From Cucumis sativus (lineage: Eukaryota; Streptophyta; Magnoliopsida; Cucurbitales; Cucurbitaceae): DNA of 64,000 nt. Shown in pieces: positions 22,426-34,535 of this stretch. The position numbers and the translations under genes were made by a program. The notes under the pieces are model-generated. The model made no database searches and had not been told where the DNA came from. It saw nothing but the letters and a program-made list of their open reading frames with translations. Each line of letters opens with the position of its first letter. The first letter of the stretch is position 1. The DNA is taken from positions 3,348,001-3,412,000 of the forward strand of contig NC_026658.2 of the NCBI RefSeq assembly GCF_000004075.3. Direction: 5' to 3'.

Positions 22426-24426
22426 CTTTCTCTTATCAAAGCAGTGAAATTCCGGCCAAGATTTAACCCGAAAATAATTTTTGCCGGAAATTTCACCAAC
22501 TTCCTGAAGAAATAATTAAAAAGAACAAAGGCATTAAGGGATTATTAATTTAAATATTAATAATGATTAAGAAGAAGAAGAAGAAAGAAGAATTTACCTT
22601 TGGAGAAGAGGAAAAGGAAAGAAAATGAGTTTCAAAGTGAGAATCCCATAAGAGAAATTAGAGGGGGAGACCCTTTTTGGCTTGTGAAATCCAATGGTCT
22701 CCTACATACAAGGTGGATTAGGCTATGCTTTTTTTTGTCTAATCCCAAGTTTAGTTGGGAGTTTGTTATTAATAATTAACCAATTTACAGGGTGGAGGAC
22801 TTTTTGGTTTTATTTATTTCTTTTTCTTTCCCTTTTTGAAGCCTTTTTTTACATTTGTTCCAAACACAGCCTCAAATTCCATAATAATTAGCCAATCATT
22901 TTAAACTACCAACTATTTAGAAAGAAAACAAAAGTCTTACTTGGTTTTACTTCCCAAATTGACCCATTTAATTATAATTTTGTATCAAGGTTTCTTTTAT
23001 TTAAGTGCAACAATATCCATGTCCCACTTTATTTAGGATTTTAGCATATATAAAAAAAATCATCTAAGATGACATGTTTCAAGTTTTGTCCTGTGTGAAA
23101 TTCTCATAAGCCACAATGTTTTTAGTTATAACATGGAGGTGAAGGAATTGAATCACAAAACTAGTTGAGTTATGAGTTATGCTAGCTTTTGGTTCTTGAT
23201 ATATTTTTCAACAAGATGGTTAGTTATGATGTGAGTTGCGTTAGTGAACAAAATGACACATTGACTACAAAAAGGGAAGACATATCGAATATAAGTGAAG
23301 TCTTGTAGGTTTATTCAATGGATGAAGATGAAAAAACTACTCATAATTGAGGTACTTTGTTTGTTTTAAGGGAGGATGATCATTGAAAACTTATTCTCTA
23401 AATTGATAATATTGTACCTTCACGAATGATATATGAGGATTTTATTTGTTGTAAAGAAACATACAAGATTGGTCATCATCTAATAGCAACACTATTGCTA
23501 CGAAATGGAATATATATGACAGGTACTTAATATCTCGATTTATCTTAAATATGGTAAACTCTTTATTTACTTGGATATATTTTAGGTTTTACACAACCTT
23601 TGCAGTAAAAAACTTAGTAAAGGGGTTAGAAAATTTAACACAATTTTATCACTATCCTTAATCACACACAATTAAGCTATAATCTAAATCAAAATACAAT
23701 AACATCCATCAATGATTAATAGCACTAAACCTATAACTGCACTAACGAAATAAAAAAAATAAAAGCAAAGCAAACGTTCCATTATTCCTAAGACAAATGG
23801 ATTTCGTCAGGTATGTTAAACTAAAATCCTTAACAAAACTACAAAAATAGAGGTTAAGAAGATGAACCAAATCTCTACATGGTGTGATCTCTTATATTCA
23901 ATGTAATCTTCCTGATCTTGGGTCTTGGAATTCATTGCCACACACTTGCAAAATCGTTATCTAAGACTCTAGATTCTTGATTTTGTGTTTTGGTCTAAAA
24001 CCTCTAAGGATTCTTCGGAAAAAAAAGACTAAAGAAAAATGTTTATATAATACAATAGACGACAACGTCGAGATTCTTAAAACAATATATAAAAAAAATA
24101 TCATTATGTACTTTAAGGTTGGTGTGGTATTGTTCAACTATATACAGTTGTTATTATAGTGTCACATGCGTTACAACATTTGTTGCATTGCAACCTTATA
24201 AAGATCATAAATTTGCTATAATACTCATTTTAAGGATATTTAAGGATCAATTCTAGATGGTAACTGAGGAAACCATGCTAAAACACATCTTATTTGAATT
24301 AAGAGATGTCCTACCAATAGTAGAAGTTCAATACCCTTCAAACACCCATCGTTACATCCCCATATCCAAATTATTTATACACAACAGAAGAACAAAGAAA
24401 GAAACTCTTCACACCTAATAAAAGCC
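22426..24426. other. PERK leader/promoter and intergenic DNA
   Basis: About 22426-22660 looks like the transcribed leader of the PERK gene, including a predicted 94-nt leader intron (22504-22597). From there to 24426 the DNA is AT-rich, with short ORFs that show no conserved domain. The right end probably holds the 3' UTR of the F-box gene. Confidence 0.4.
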
Positions 24427-25608
24427 TCAAGTAATCTTGTTTCTGCTCTTTTTTTTCAAGATCTTATCAAACTCGTAATCCTCCGGCGGCATTTCGTCCA
24501 CCGGACACACGCTCGCAAGACTATTAACATATGGCAAAAACCGCACGGCACCATCATCGACATCAATCGCCGCAATCTCTGCCGGTTCGACTATTCCAAC
24601 AAACCTCCTCTTCCTTTCTTCCACATGATAAAGAATCACTTTGCTTCCCACAAGAATCATCACTGCACCTTCACTTAAACCAGACAAAACTCTAACATCT
24701 CCCTCAAAAAAAAACCCATTATCATCATAAAGTGGAATTCTTTTCTTCAACACCATCCCATGGCCACCACCACCATACACCCCTAACCAATAATAACAAT
24801 CATCGTCATCGCCATTATCATGACCATCATCGTGGTTCTTCGTAATTACCGTAACGTAACACAACTCTCCATTCATCTCCATTAAAGCTCCATAGTGAGG
24901 AGAAGGGAGATCGAGAGGGAGCAAAATCTCTCCATATTCTTCATTTGTCAAATCGAACGCGAGAATGACGCCATTTGACGTCTCCCAGTACACAAATCCA
25001 TCCATAAAAAACCCATCACCTCTAAAGCTCAAATCGTGATCAGCATCATAAAAGTATTGGGAATCAGAAAGCCTCCAAGAATTAGTCCTAGAAGAGTAAA
25101 TTTCAAAGAAAACAGCACGAACAGAAGGAATGGGGACAGCACAGACGAGTTGGAAATGGGAGTAGAAATTGTAAGTGGAAGGGGTGAAAGCAAGAGACAG
25201 GGCAGAAACAGAGGAGTGAAACAGAGTAGGTTCAGGGAGTTCAATCCATCGTTCAGTGGTGGGGTTAGCGATGAAATAAGTATTGTCTTGGAAAGTACTT
25301 TTGCAGCAGAGGAGGCCGTGGGAAGTGGTTCTGATGGTGGACATTTGAGGGAGGAAAGGGAGGAAGGCAGAGGAAGGGACGCCGTGGGAATGACGGTGGA
25401 GAGGGATGAAGAAAGGGCAGAAACGGTGGTAGGCCTGAGAGATGAAGGCGGAGGTTTTAGTGAAATGAGTGGCTTGTTGGTGGGTGAAGAAAGGGGAATT
25501 TATCCAATTGTACCAGTTTTTAGAAACCGATTTGAATCTGATCAATGATTTTGCTGGGAGGAAGCGAAGAACATGCTTTGCTATTGCTTCTTCAAGATCA
25601 ATCTTCAT
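24427..25608 (-). CDS. F-box protein (At5g49610-type, F-box plus beta-propeller-like C-terminus)
   Basis: F-box proteins are substrate receptors of SCF ubiquitin ligases and bind SKP1 through the F-box. This uninterrupted frame from the ATG at 25608 encodes 393 aa. Residues 1-45 form an F-box: the order is an acidic helix, HVLRFLPAKSL, then RFKSVSKNWYNWI, which is the usual plant pattern. The remainder has the spaced aromatic and glycine words of F-box-associated domains (SHGLLCC, NPTTERWIELP, FVYWETSNG, ILAFDLTNEEYGEI) and an Asp-rich loop around DDGHDNGDDDDC. In-frame ATGs also exist at 25620 and 25671. I prefer 25608 because a pyrimidine tract and ATGCAG acceptor sit directly upstream (about 25615), which suggests the coding exon begins inside GAGAAAATG after a leader intron. 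The substrate is unknown. Confidence 0.87.
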   Translation of the reverse strand: MKIDLEEAIAKHVLRFLPAKSLIRFKSVSKNWYNWINSPFFTHQQATHFTKTSAFISQAYHRFCPFFIPLHRHSHGVPSSAFLPFLPQMSTIRTTSHGLLCCKSTFQDNTYFIANPTTERWIELPEPTLFHSSVSALSLAFTPSTYNFYSHFQLVCAVPIPSVRAVFFEIYSSRTNSWRLSDSQYFYDADHDLSFRGDGFFMDGFVYWETSNGVILAFDLTNEEYGEILLPLDLPSPHYGALMEMNGELCYVTVITKNHDDGHDNGDDDDCYYWLGVYGGGGHGMVLKKRIPLYDDNGFFFEGDVRVLSGLSEGAVMILVGSKVILYHVEERKRRFVGIVEPAEIAAIDVDDGAVRFLPYVNSLASVCPVDEMPPEDYEFDKILKKKSRNKIT

Positions 25609-25620
25609 TTTCTCCTGCAT

Positions 25621-28600
25621 ATATAGAAAAAAAGAAAAGTTCAAAATCCAAAGGGATTTAGCATAGGCCAAAGAATTTAGGCTCCCTCAACTTTATAGAA
25701 AACTGAAACAATTCTTTAAAGGTTAGTTCAGTGCTAAAATTATCTCACAATCTAGATAAAAAGAATTTGGATTTGCCATGGCATATATCTATGTTATCAG
25801 TCTAAAACAGAAGGTGCCTTGATATTTTGAGCAAGCTCCCATGGTTGAGAGTGAAACGAATTGTTCAAAGTGGAGGAGAGGAAATACTAAACTATCTCTA
25901 AAGTCCAAACAGAAACTGGAACATAGAAAATGTCTTTTCCCATTTTCTTCAATTTTTTGGCGTCTTCATCGATTCTCACATGAACGCAGAAGCTAAATAT
26001 ATAGGTCAAATTATAATTTTTACATAAAAGAGACATTAGCCTTCTATTTTACACAAAAGTTAGGTCCAAATAAGTACGTTGATGTTGATCGTGTTTTTTA
26101 CAAAATGTACATACGTTTTCACCAATTTTATTTTTATTCTACAAATTCAATAGTTTTAAAAAAGATACCATGATTTCTTTTTTTTATATATAAATATATT
26201 AAAATATACATATTTTGTATATAAGATATATATTATAAAATTATTATATTCATGCATTTATTTGGACTATTTGTTAACTTTAAATATATACAATGTTTAC
26301 ATGGATGGTAACAATTTTAGATTTTTGTTAACTTACATACTATTAATATATATGTTTTATGTAATTTCTCACACACACACATATATATATAATTATATCT
26401 TGAAGACCTAATTAATCTAATTCGATAATGATTTTAAAATTTATGTATATCTCAAATATAAAATGAACATGATTATAGGAGACATATAACTAATTATAAT
26501 TAGTTAGAGTTTTAAAAAATGGAATAAAATAAACATTACATAATTAATGTTTTAATATGAGTAATGAATGCAGTTTAATATAATCAAATTCATACGAGTG
26601 TTGTTTTTAATTATTGATAAAGTAAAATTCATCAAAAATTTTGACTAAAATCTTATTAATGAAAATACAAATAATTTAATGAATTTAAAATAGCTATTCC
26701 TCTAAATATTCCTCCATATTGCGACTAAATAATAACTAAAAAGAAAGAGATCCCAAATGGGTCAAGCACAAGTGTAACTTTTACAGCAAGTAAGCAATTC
26801 TACCTTCATTTTTGACTTGGGGTCAAAATTCTACACATACATACACACATATACAGAGTTATTATGTATACGTGGAGTTTTGTTAACTGTTAAAGCTAAA
26901 GCTTTTCTGTTTGAAAATATTTATATGGTTTGTTGCTTAGTGGGTGTTTGTTTCGCCATCAAATAATTTAAATCGATAATTGTTATAGATAAGTTAATTG
27001 AAGAGTTGAAGCAAGTAATAAGGTGAGAAGTTAGAATTTCTTTTATAAAAATTGTGAGTTGATGTGAATAAAAAGTAATAAATTTATTTAATTATTGATG
27101 AACAAATTGTGGTCGTCCAACTTAATTTTTCAAATTGTCGATCATTCTCTTAATGTGTAGATTAATTTTATTATGATTATTACTTTGTTATGAGGTTTTT
27201 GTAGAAACTTATATGTTAGATAGATGGATCACTTTCTTTTAGGGTTAGTTTATTTACGTAGGTTAAAGAGTGTATTGTGCTTATCGTTTATTGAAAAGAA
27301 AATCATGTCAAACCTTATTGTTAGGTCATGAGACTAAGTTGAAGTACCAAAGAACATAAAACATATAGTTGTTGGTGGTTTTAAAACTTCTTTGTACTTA
27401 ATTTTTTATCAACGTACTTTTAACATTTACGATGTATGAAATTTAACTTTATATATAAATAGATTAATTATCAATCAATTTTTAATTTCTTTTAGATATA
27501 TCAAAGGTTTGTTAAACATAAATTAAAATGAAGATTGAAAGTTTATAGATTAAATAGATAAACATGAAAGTTTGGAGACTATAACTTATAATTTAACTTT
27601 ATAAATTTTATTTGAAGATGAATTGTTCGATCTCAAATGTTTTTAGAGTTCAATTTAGTAATCACTCCACAAAACTTTCCATTTTTAATGTTAAAAGAAA
27701 TTAATATGACAAAATTTAAATTTAACCAACTTTGACATATCATGTCATAAGAGTCTATTAAAGGTGTGATAGATTTTGATATATTTGTAATTTTTAAAAA
27801 ATGTTTGAATGGTTTTTGAGGGCTTAAGATATGTTTTGGAGTAATTTTAAGATTTTCTTGTAAGTGATAGCTCCTAACTCCGAACTAAATTTGATTTTAG
27901 AAAAAATATTAAATCATTCAATTTGATTTGGAAAAAATTATGTGATAAGATAATTTTTGTTAGGTATCTCACAGGGTTATATAAAACAATTTTTGAAACT
28001 ATTTATAAAATACAAAAAAATTTAAATTTAATAGATTTTACTATATTTAGTAAATAATTTTACTTTTTTTTTTATATTAGAAACCAGTCAATAATCTTAC
28101 AATAAAATAACTAAAAATATCTTTTTCATAATTATTTCTCAAATCTAAAATACAATTAATAACCCTAAATTATCTTTTGAAACCAAACATAATAATATTA
28201 TTGCAATTCTATAGCTATAAAAATAAACTTTGATACTTCGATACCAAAATAAATAAACTTCATGGTTTTTTTATAAAACCAATCAAACCTAAATTTATTT
28301 TTCCAAAATCAATATTCCAACTACTGGTACCAAACAAACTCTTAAAATCATACTGCTAAGTGAGTTTGGAAAATCATCCCCAAAACTAATCATATTCTTA
28401 ACCTAACACATATAAAATGATGAAATGCATCAAAATGAAGAACAGAGAAATTGAAGAGGCGAAACGGAGAAAGACGAACCTGGCCAGAAACAGAATGGCT
28501 CTGTTTAATGCCCAAAACTTGAGAGTGTTGACCGGTGAGAATAAAAAGGGGGAGAGAATTGGAAGTCCGATCGTATACGAAATGGACGAGAGGATCGGCG

Positions 28601-31600
28601 GCAAATCAGTAACCGGATAGTTCGATTGGGGAGAATGGGGAGTGGAGAGAATTGATGAAATGAATGAATGAAAGTAAGGAATGGGGAAAGGAAGAGGAAT
28701 ATGGAAAATGGTAGCTCGCGTGTCCATTGCAACGCGATTTCGTCAAAGTCTACGCTATTGCGAATTGTAATTTCCAATTCAGAGCGAAATTACCTAGAAG
28801 AGCCCAGTAGTTTGCTGCCAAATATTTTCTCCAAATAATCATAAAATAAACAATCCACTTTTATATATATATACATACAAATCATTCTAAATCTTTTATT
28901 TACCAAATTAGAACCACATATCTCCGGTTGTTAGTTGATTTTTCTAGTTTTCATTTTAAAATTTCGTTAGCATAATAGGATTTTGATTTTGATTTTATAA
29001 CATTATAGTTTACTTTGAAAGTTATACCTCAATTATTATTGAAGTGTATATTTTTTTCTATAACTTATCAGGTAAATAGTGTTGTTCTTAGTCCAAGTAA
29101 GCATAGGGATGAGAAATAATTTTATAGGAATTGCGTTAAATAATATTAAAAATAATGAAATACCCAAATCAATTAATAGTTTTTCTCTCTAAGAAATGAA
29201 ATTTAAGGTGTATTTATGGCAGGTCAGTAGGTTGTAATAGTATGTGTTTTCGTACAATTTTAACTTAGATATTTATGTTTGGGACAAAATATTTTAATAG
29301 TAAATAGTGTAATATGATTTGAAAATTATAATACTATGTTTCGTTAAATTCAGTCAAACTTTTATCGGTAAAAGTCAGAAACAATTCAATTTGTCAATTC
29401 GAATTTGTAAAGAAAAAAAGAAAAACTAAAAATATTAAGTCAATTTTGAGTTTGTCAAACCTGGAATAATTATACTAAATTATATATATATATAACAAAT
29501 ACTATTTATTAATTATTTTCTTTCCGTGAAAATTTGTCTCATAACTAAAACTAGGAGTAAGCATAATAGATTAGAAAATTAAATTATCCAAATCGGAGAA
29601 GATGATAAACTTGGTTAACGAGGGTTTAAGAAAATCCAAATCGACAATTAAAATTGATCGATGTGGTTATTTGTACTATTGACATTCAAAATCAAACTGA
29701 ACATTTATTAAATTAACTATAGTTGATTTGTAAATAATTTGATTAAAAAACTCACTTGGATTGCACATTTCATTCCCGCTAACCGAAATGGAAAATGTCA
29801 AAAAGAAAAAGCATATGTTCTGTGTCTATGGACTTTTCAAGAGTTTGATAAATTTTAGACACATATGCCCCTAGCCTAGTTTATCTTTAGGGTTTAGGAC
29901 ACCAACAATTTTCCATAACATGTGTGTTTCAAAATAATAATAATATAACAATAACATTCATAACTAAAATCACCCCAATCTAATCTATTATTGATATCCT
30001 AGGGTTTTTCTAGGTAGTTTCATTTTCAAATCTATTCAATTATTTGCCGTGGAAAATAGATTGTTTTTCTTATCATTAAAATTAAACGCACTTATTACAA
30101 GTTCTTCATTTAGACAACTTAATTGCATAAGCTACTATACAAAGACATATACCACTTTAGCTATTCATTCACTAGAGTATCCAATCGTTTATTGATATGT
30201 ACGTAGACATTAAATATGCACATCCACCATTAACAAGTTGTGCATCGTAATATAATCTAGTCTATAGGCATATATGCCATTATAAACATGTGATCTACGT
30301 AATACATAAAAGATATTTAGATTTGAAGATGACAACATTTACTTCTATTGTGTTCTAGTCGTTTTTTTTTTTTTACTTTACATGGTTTCTTTTTCGTGTC
30401 TAAACCTAAATTGTCACGTAATTTGGTTGATGCTAAACATTATTATTTAAAGAAAAATATAATTTTGGCAAGAATAAAAAAAAAATTCAACAATCTTAGA
30501 ACCACTTCCAAACACAACCTTTGTCTAAACCTACTTTATTAGTTCGTAGTTAATTTTCTTTTTTATGAAATAAGATATAGTTAAAAATATTTCAAAGAGA
30601 AGAAAGAGAGATTAAGAGAGCGTGATTCAAAATTGAAATAATTCTTCAATCAAGTGAAGTGAGTAGGAAATGCTTTTGTAAAAGAAAGTTATTTCACAGT
30701 GTGAATAAATAGTAAAAAGTTAAAAAAAAAAAAAAGTGATTATAACTTCATTACACCAAACAGTCCCATTCAACTTTTTTTTTTCTTTTTCCTCTTTCAA
30801 AATTAATTAATTAATTTTATTTTTCTTTCTTTCAAAATTCACATTAACCTTTCTAACATTCCCATAGGTGCAATCTAATGTAATTATACAATACTATAAC
30901 TATTCCATGTGAGAAAAAACAAATTTTAAAATTTGGGAAAAATTCCAACTCTTATTCTAAGTACATGTACGTTGAGTTTTTAGTTGTTTCGTTTTCAATT
31001 CCATTAAAATAGACGATAGATTTAGTCAAATAATGCAATTAATATTGTTTATTCAACCTTTGCTTATACACTCACTCACTGAATTTTACCAAAGGCCACA
31101 TTAGTCCTTATACGATTAGTTTGAATTGATTTTCTATGTGATTATTGACATTTTCTAACTTATAAACATTTATTTAAATATTTAGAAAGTCAATCCAAAT
31201 ATACTTTATGCTTTGTTATGGGTTGGATGATGAGGGATGATCAATGTAATTTACCCGTCATCAATATCATGGTTACATTTTACACAAATTAAGTTTAACT
31301 ATAGCACAAATTAACTGTTAATTGAATAGCTTTGTCAAGAAAAAAAAGAATTCAATAAAAAGTGAGATTTACATTAATTTAATTATTGTGATCAAATTTT
31401 GCACATGTATATTTTATAATTCATTAACACGTAAATGTTAGATTAGTTTGGGGTTGTGAGTACACTTAGCGTGGATTCTAGCGATATTGCTAAAATCGAG
31501 CTTTAGTTTGATGTTCTATAATTATGGTAGAAATAAGCTATGTATATAGGGCAATGTTTTCATGCAAAATTCATCTTAGGTTTTCCTACCTAAAAGTTTT

Positions 31601-32200
31601 TGAGGTGTGCGATCTGATAAAATCAGAAGTTTAGGGTAAAGCTTGATAAAACTTGACAAGTCTAGACCGTATAAATGAATAAGAACATGTAACACATGCT
31701 TTATTTATCGAACTACACTCAAACTAACACATGTTTAAGACAAATGCACAAGTCTCAAGTGTGAGTTAGTAACGTTTAAGTATAATTCATTATAGTTCAA
31801 AATTTGAAGTCGAAAGCATTGTCTTAATAAATTGACAGTAAATTTTGTATATCAACAAAACCATATTGTTCACTTGTAAATGAAACTTATTAACTTTTTT
31901 GTCACAAGAGTTTTAGTTTTATATTGAAAATGATTTAACACTATTTAAGTTCTACAATTCAATCCCGTGAATCCACCCTAAAACATACGAGTTTGATAAC
32001 ATATGAATATGACGTGGATGCTTCATGACAATATACGTAGGATATATACAAGTCCTTCGATATAATATATGACAAATTGTTTATTTATTTAAAGAGAAAA
32101 AGATATACAATATAATGATGTTGATGCATCATAGAAATGGATGAGAGACATTGGAGTCTAAATAGGGCAAAAGATTTGGTGAAATGGTGAAAGACTCTTA
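25621..32200. other. Gene-poor AT-rich region with one richer island near 28.4-28.8 kb
   Basis: No gene can be supported here. About 25780-25980 may contain the leader exon and promoter of the F-box gene. An island at about 28410-28800 is clearly less AT-rich and open in several frames on both strands (longest about 109 codons on the minus strand), but no domain or conserved word is visible. It could be a promoter plus leader exon or a small lineage-specific gene. A (CA)n/(TA)n microsatellite lies near 26370-26392. Confidence 0.4.
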
Positions 32201-32220
32201 GAAAAAAAAAAAAGGACAAA

Positions 32221-32460
32221 AGAGAAAAGAGAAAAAATGGGAAATGGTCAAAAAGTGAAAAGACACAAATTGCAAGTAAAAGATGATGATTTTGTTTCCT
32301 TGGATCCTCACTTTGCATTATTAGAATAGGTTCTTTGAATTGACTTTTTTTGCAAAATAAATGTCTTTTGATGAAGCTCTATTATCTCATATTATCATTG
32401 AATTGGAAAAATTAAATTCCCTACTCCTAACTAGGAACCCCCCCACCTATTGGTAACTAC
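32221..32460. repeat. Copy A of a diverged direct duplication around the OVATE gene
   Basis: This segment matches 36001-36210 in the same orientation. Shared words include AATGGTCAAAAAGTGAA, AAATTGCAAGTAAA, GATTTTGTTTCCTTGGAT, CTCACTTTGCATTATTAGAA and CATTGAATTGGAAAAAT, with small indels between them. The short minus-strand open frame that crosses copy A is frameshifted in copy B, so the similarity is not protein conservation. Confidence 0.75.
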
Positions 32461-32800
32461 CAAAGCTCCTTTTTTTTTTATGCACCCAAATTATCTTCTC
32501 CTTAATTCTTGATTCTTGTGACAAAAATTTCCCACTAATTTTTAGTATATAAAATTAAAATTTAAAATACACATTGGAAGCAACATAGGGAGCAAATAAA
32601 TAATATAAAATGACCAAATCAATAGTATCTCATCTACTAATCATTTCAAATTAATTGTGTAATATTTGTATATTTAACCAAACAATAATTTGGAAGAATG
32701 ATAAAAACTATTAAATTTGACAAAATATTTACAACATATAGTAAAATTTTAGATTCGATGAATAGGACTTCTATCACATGTCTATCAGGAATGCTACTTA

Positions 32801-33956
32801 TCTATAGTATATATAAAAGTAAGGATGGAGATAAACTTTTTGTTTCCAGTTTTACCCTCTTTCTCGGTAGATTTGTTTTTTTTACTTTGGTTTTATTGTA
32901 ATTTGCTTTTTATTTATTTTTAATTTAAAATTAATTATTAATACATACATATATATTAATAATTTTAACTTTTTCTTTCCCATTAATTATATCATTAACA
33001 ATTTTCTAAATCCATTCACATCCCTTTATCTTCCACCTATTAACATCCCTTTATCTTCCACCTATTCACATTCCCTTATTTCATATTAAATATTTTGTAA
33101 TTATTTCAACCTTTCAAATTATTTTTCTTTTCAAATTTTTAGATATAAATATTTTATTTTTTTCATGTTCAAGTCACAACAAAAAGTTGTGTGTGAAGAA
33201 ATTAGTTTTCCAACAAGTTTAAATAAAGATTTGTGAGTCAAGGCTACAAAAACCCTATGTTTTATGGTTGCTGCGTAAGTTACACACAATTTGAGGATGA
33301 GGGGCTGTCTTCTGAGTTTATGTAATCATTTTAGTGCTGCTTGCAAGCTTGAAGAGAGATTCATATGTTGTTTCTTAGTCACTTTTGTTTTTGTTTTACT
33401 TTATAAATAGAGACAGAAAAAAGAAAATTTTGGATAAGCGAGAAGAGAAAAAAAATATTGTTGTTTATACTTGATGGAAATTGAATAATAAGAAAATTTA
33501 TTTTTTGTTAGCTGATTATTTTCCTTTTGTCTATTGGGTTGGCCATCTTAATGTGTTAAAATGATATTGATTTAAGTGAAAACAAAATTTTCTTCTAGAG
33601 CTTATTATTCAAAATTTAAATTTTAAATGTTGTTTTTCTTGAGCAGTAATCGAATTTATCCCAAAATTATTTTTGTTATTTTAAACATTCGATATGTAAT
33701 TGATACATGAAAAAAGTTCTACTTATCAATCTAAAATTTGATTGAATGGATTGTTTCATAATCATAATATCAAATTCTTTATATCTTTTAGCACATTCTA
33801 TTTATACATGCATATAACAAGTTTCGAGAAAAAAATCTCTAGAAATAAAGTAAAAAATGTATTTTCAAAAATTATTTTAAAAAATCATGAGTAAATAAAT
33901 ATAGTTTCATTCTATTTGTGTAAAAATTAACGTGGATAGCACGTATTACCAACTAG
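32801..33956 (+). mobile_element. Candidate non-autonomous Helitron (1,156 bp)
   Basis: Plant Helitrons are rolling-circle elements that start with TC, end with CTRR, carry a small hairpin just before the 3' end, insert between A and T, and make no target duplication. Here the 5' end reads TCTATAGTATATATAAAAG at 32801, preceded by A (32800). The 3' end reads CTAG at 33953-33956, followed by T (33957). A 5-bp perfect stem ACGTG/CACGT with loop GATAG (33930-33944) ends 12 nt before the terminus, as expected. No RepHel coding sequence is present, so movement would have to be driven from elsewhere. The inside is AT-rich with a 25-bp tandem repeat near 33018-33080. Each signal is short, so chance is possible; the combination with the A/T target is what supports the call. 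Confidence 0.65.
33018..33080. repeat. 25-bp tandem repeat (about 2.5 copies)
   Basis: The word ACATCCCTTTATCTTCC begins at 33018 and again at 33043, and a partial third copy ACATTCCCTTA begins at 33068, so the period is 25 bp. It lies inside the Helitron candidate; internal minisatellites are common in such elements. Confidence 0.8.
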
Positions 33957-34535
33957 TATTTGAAAATGTTCTAATAACTTATATAGAAAATTGGTTCACT
34001 CAAACTATAATAGTTGATGTCTATGACTACCACTATTATAACTAACAATTAACTACGTATATATACTATTTCCTAAGAATGATAAAATAACGTACATCTC
34101 AAACATAATATTACAACTTACACTTAAAAATACCTATATTCTGACACAAACTAGTACAATACTAAAATAACCAACCTCACACCCATTAAATAACTATATA
34201 AACAAAACTTCAACAAAGAGATAACTCTCTAGAGATATAGCTGGGTGATGAACAAGTTCCGAACGTTTGGTCCACATATAATTGAGAGACGTAGAGTTGT
34301 AAACTTAATCGATTCTACCAATTGTTTAGTCTAAATTAATGAGTGCGTGAGTGGTACTAAAAACATCAATTTTATACTTTATCGTACGAACATTTACAAC
34401 AATCCAAACTTCACGGCACTGTTTGGAGTTCACTAGTGGAGTTCTTGCCTCAATCAAACATGATGAATAATGAGTAGACATGTATAAAAAGAGGAAATAG
34501 AGACAATGACAGAGAGAGAGAAAGAGAGTTAGGAG

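Noticed and set aside
25036-25548. 170-codon + strand frame opposite the F-box gene
   Set aside because: It is the antisense shadow of the F-box coding exon, rich in Gly/Arg/Glu as expected from the complement.
32085-32318. 77-codon minus-strand frame
   Set aside because: The homologous segment at 36.0 kb breaks this frame with indels, and the composition (Phe/Leu/Ser) is that of AT-rich noise.
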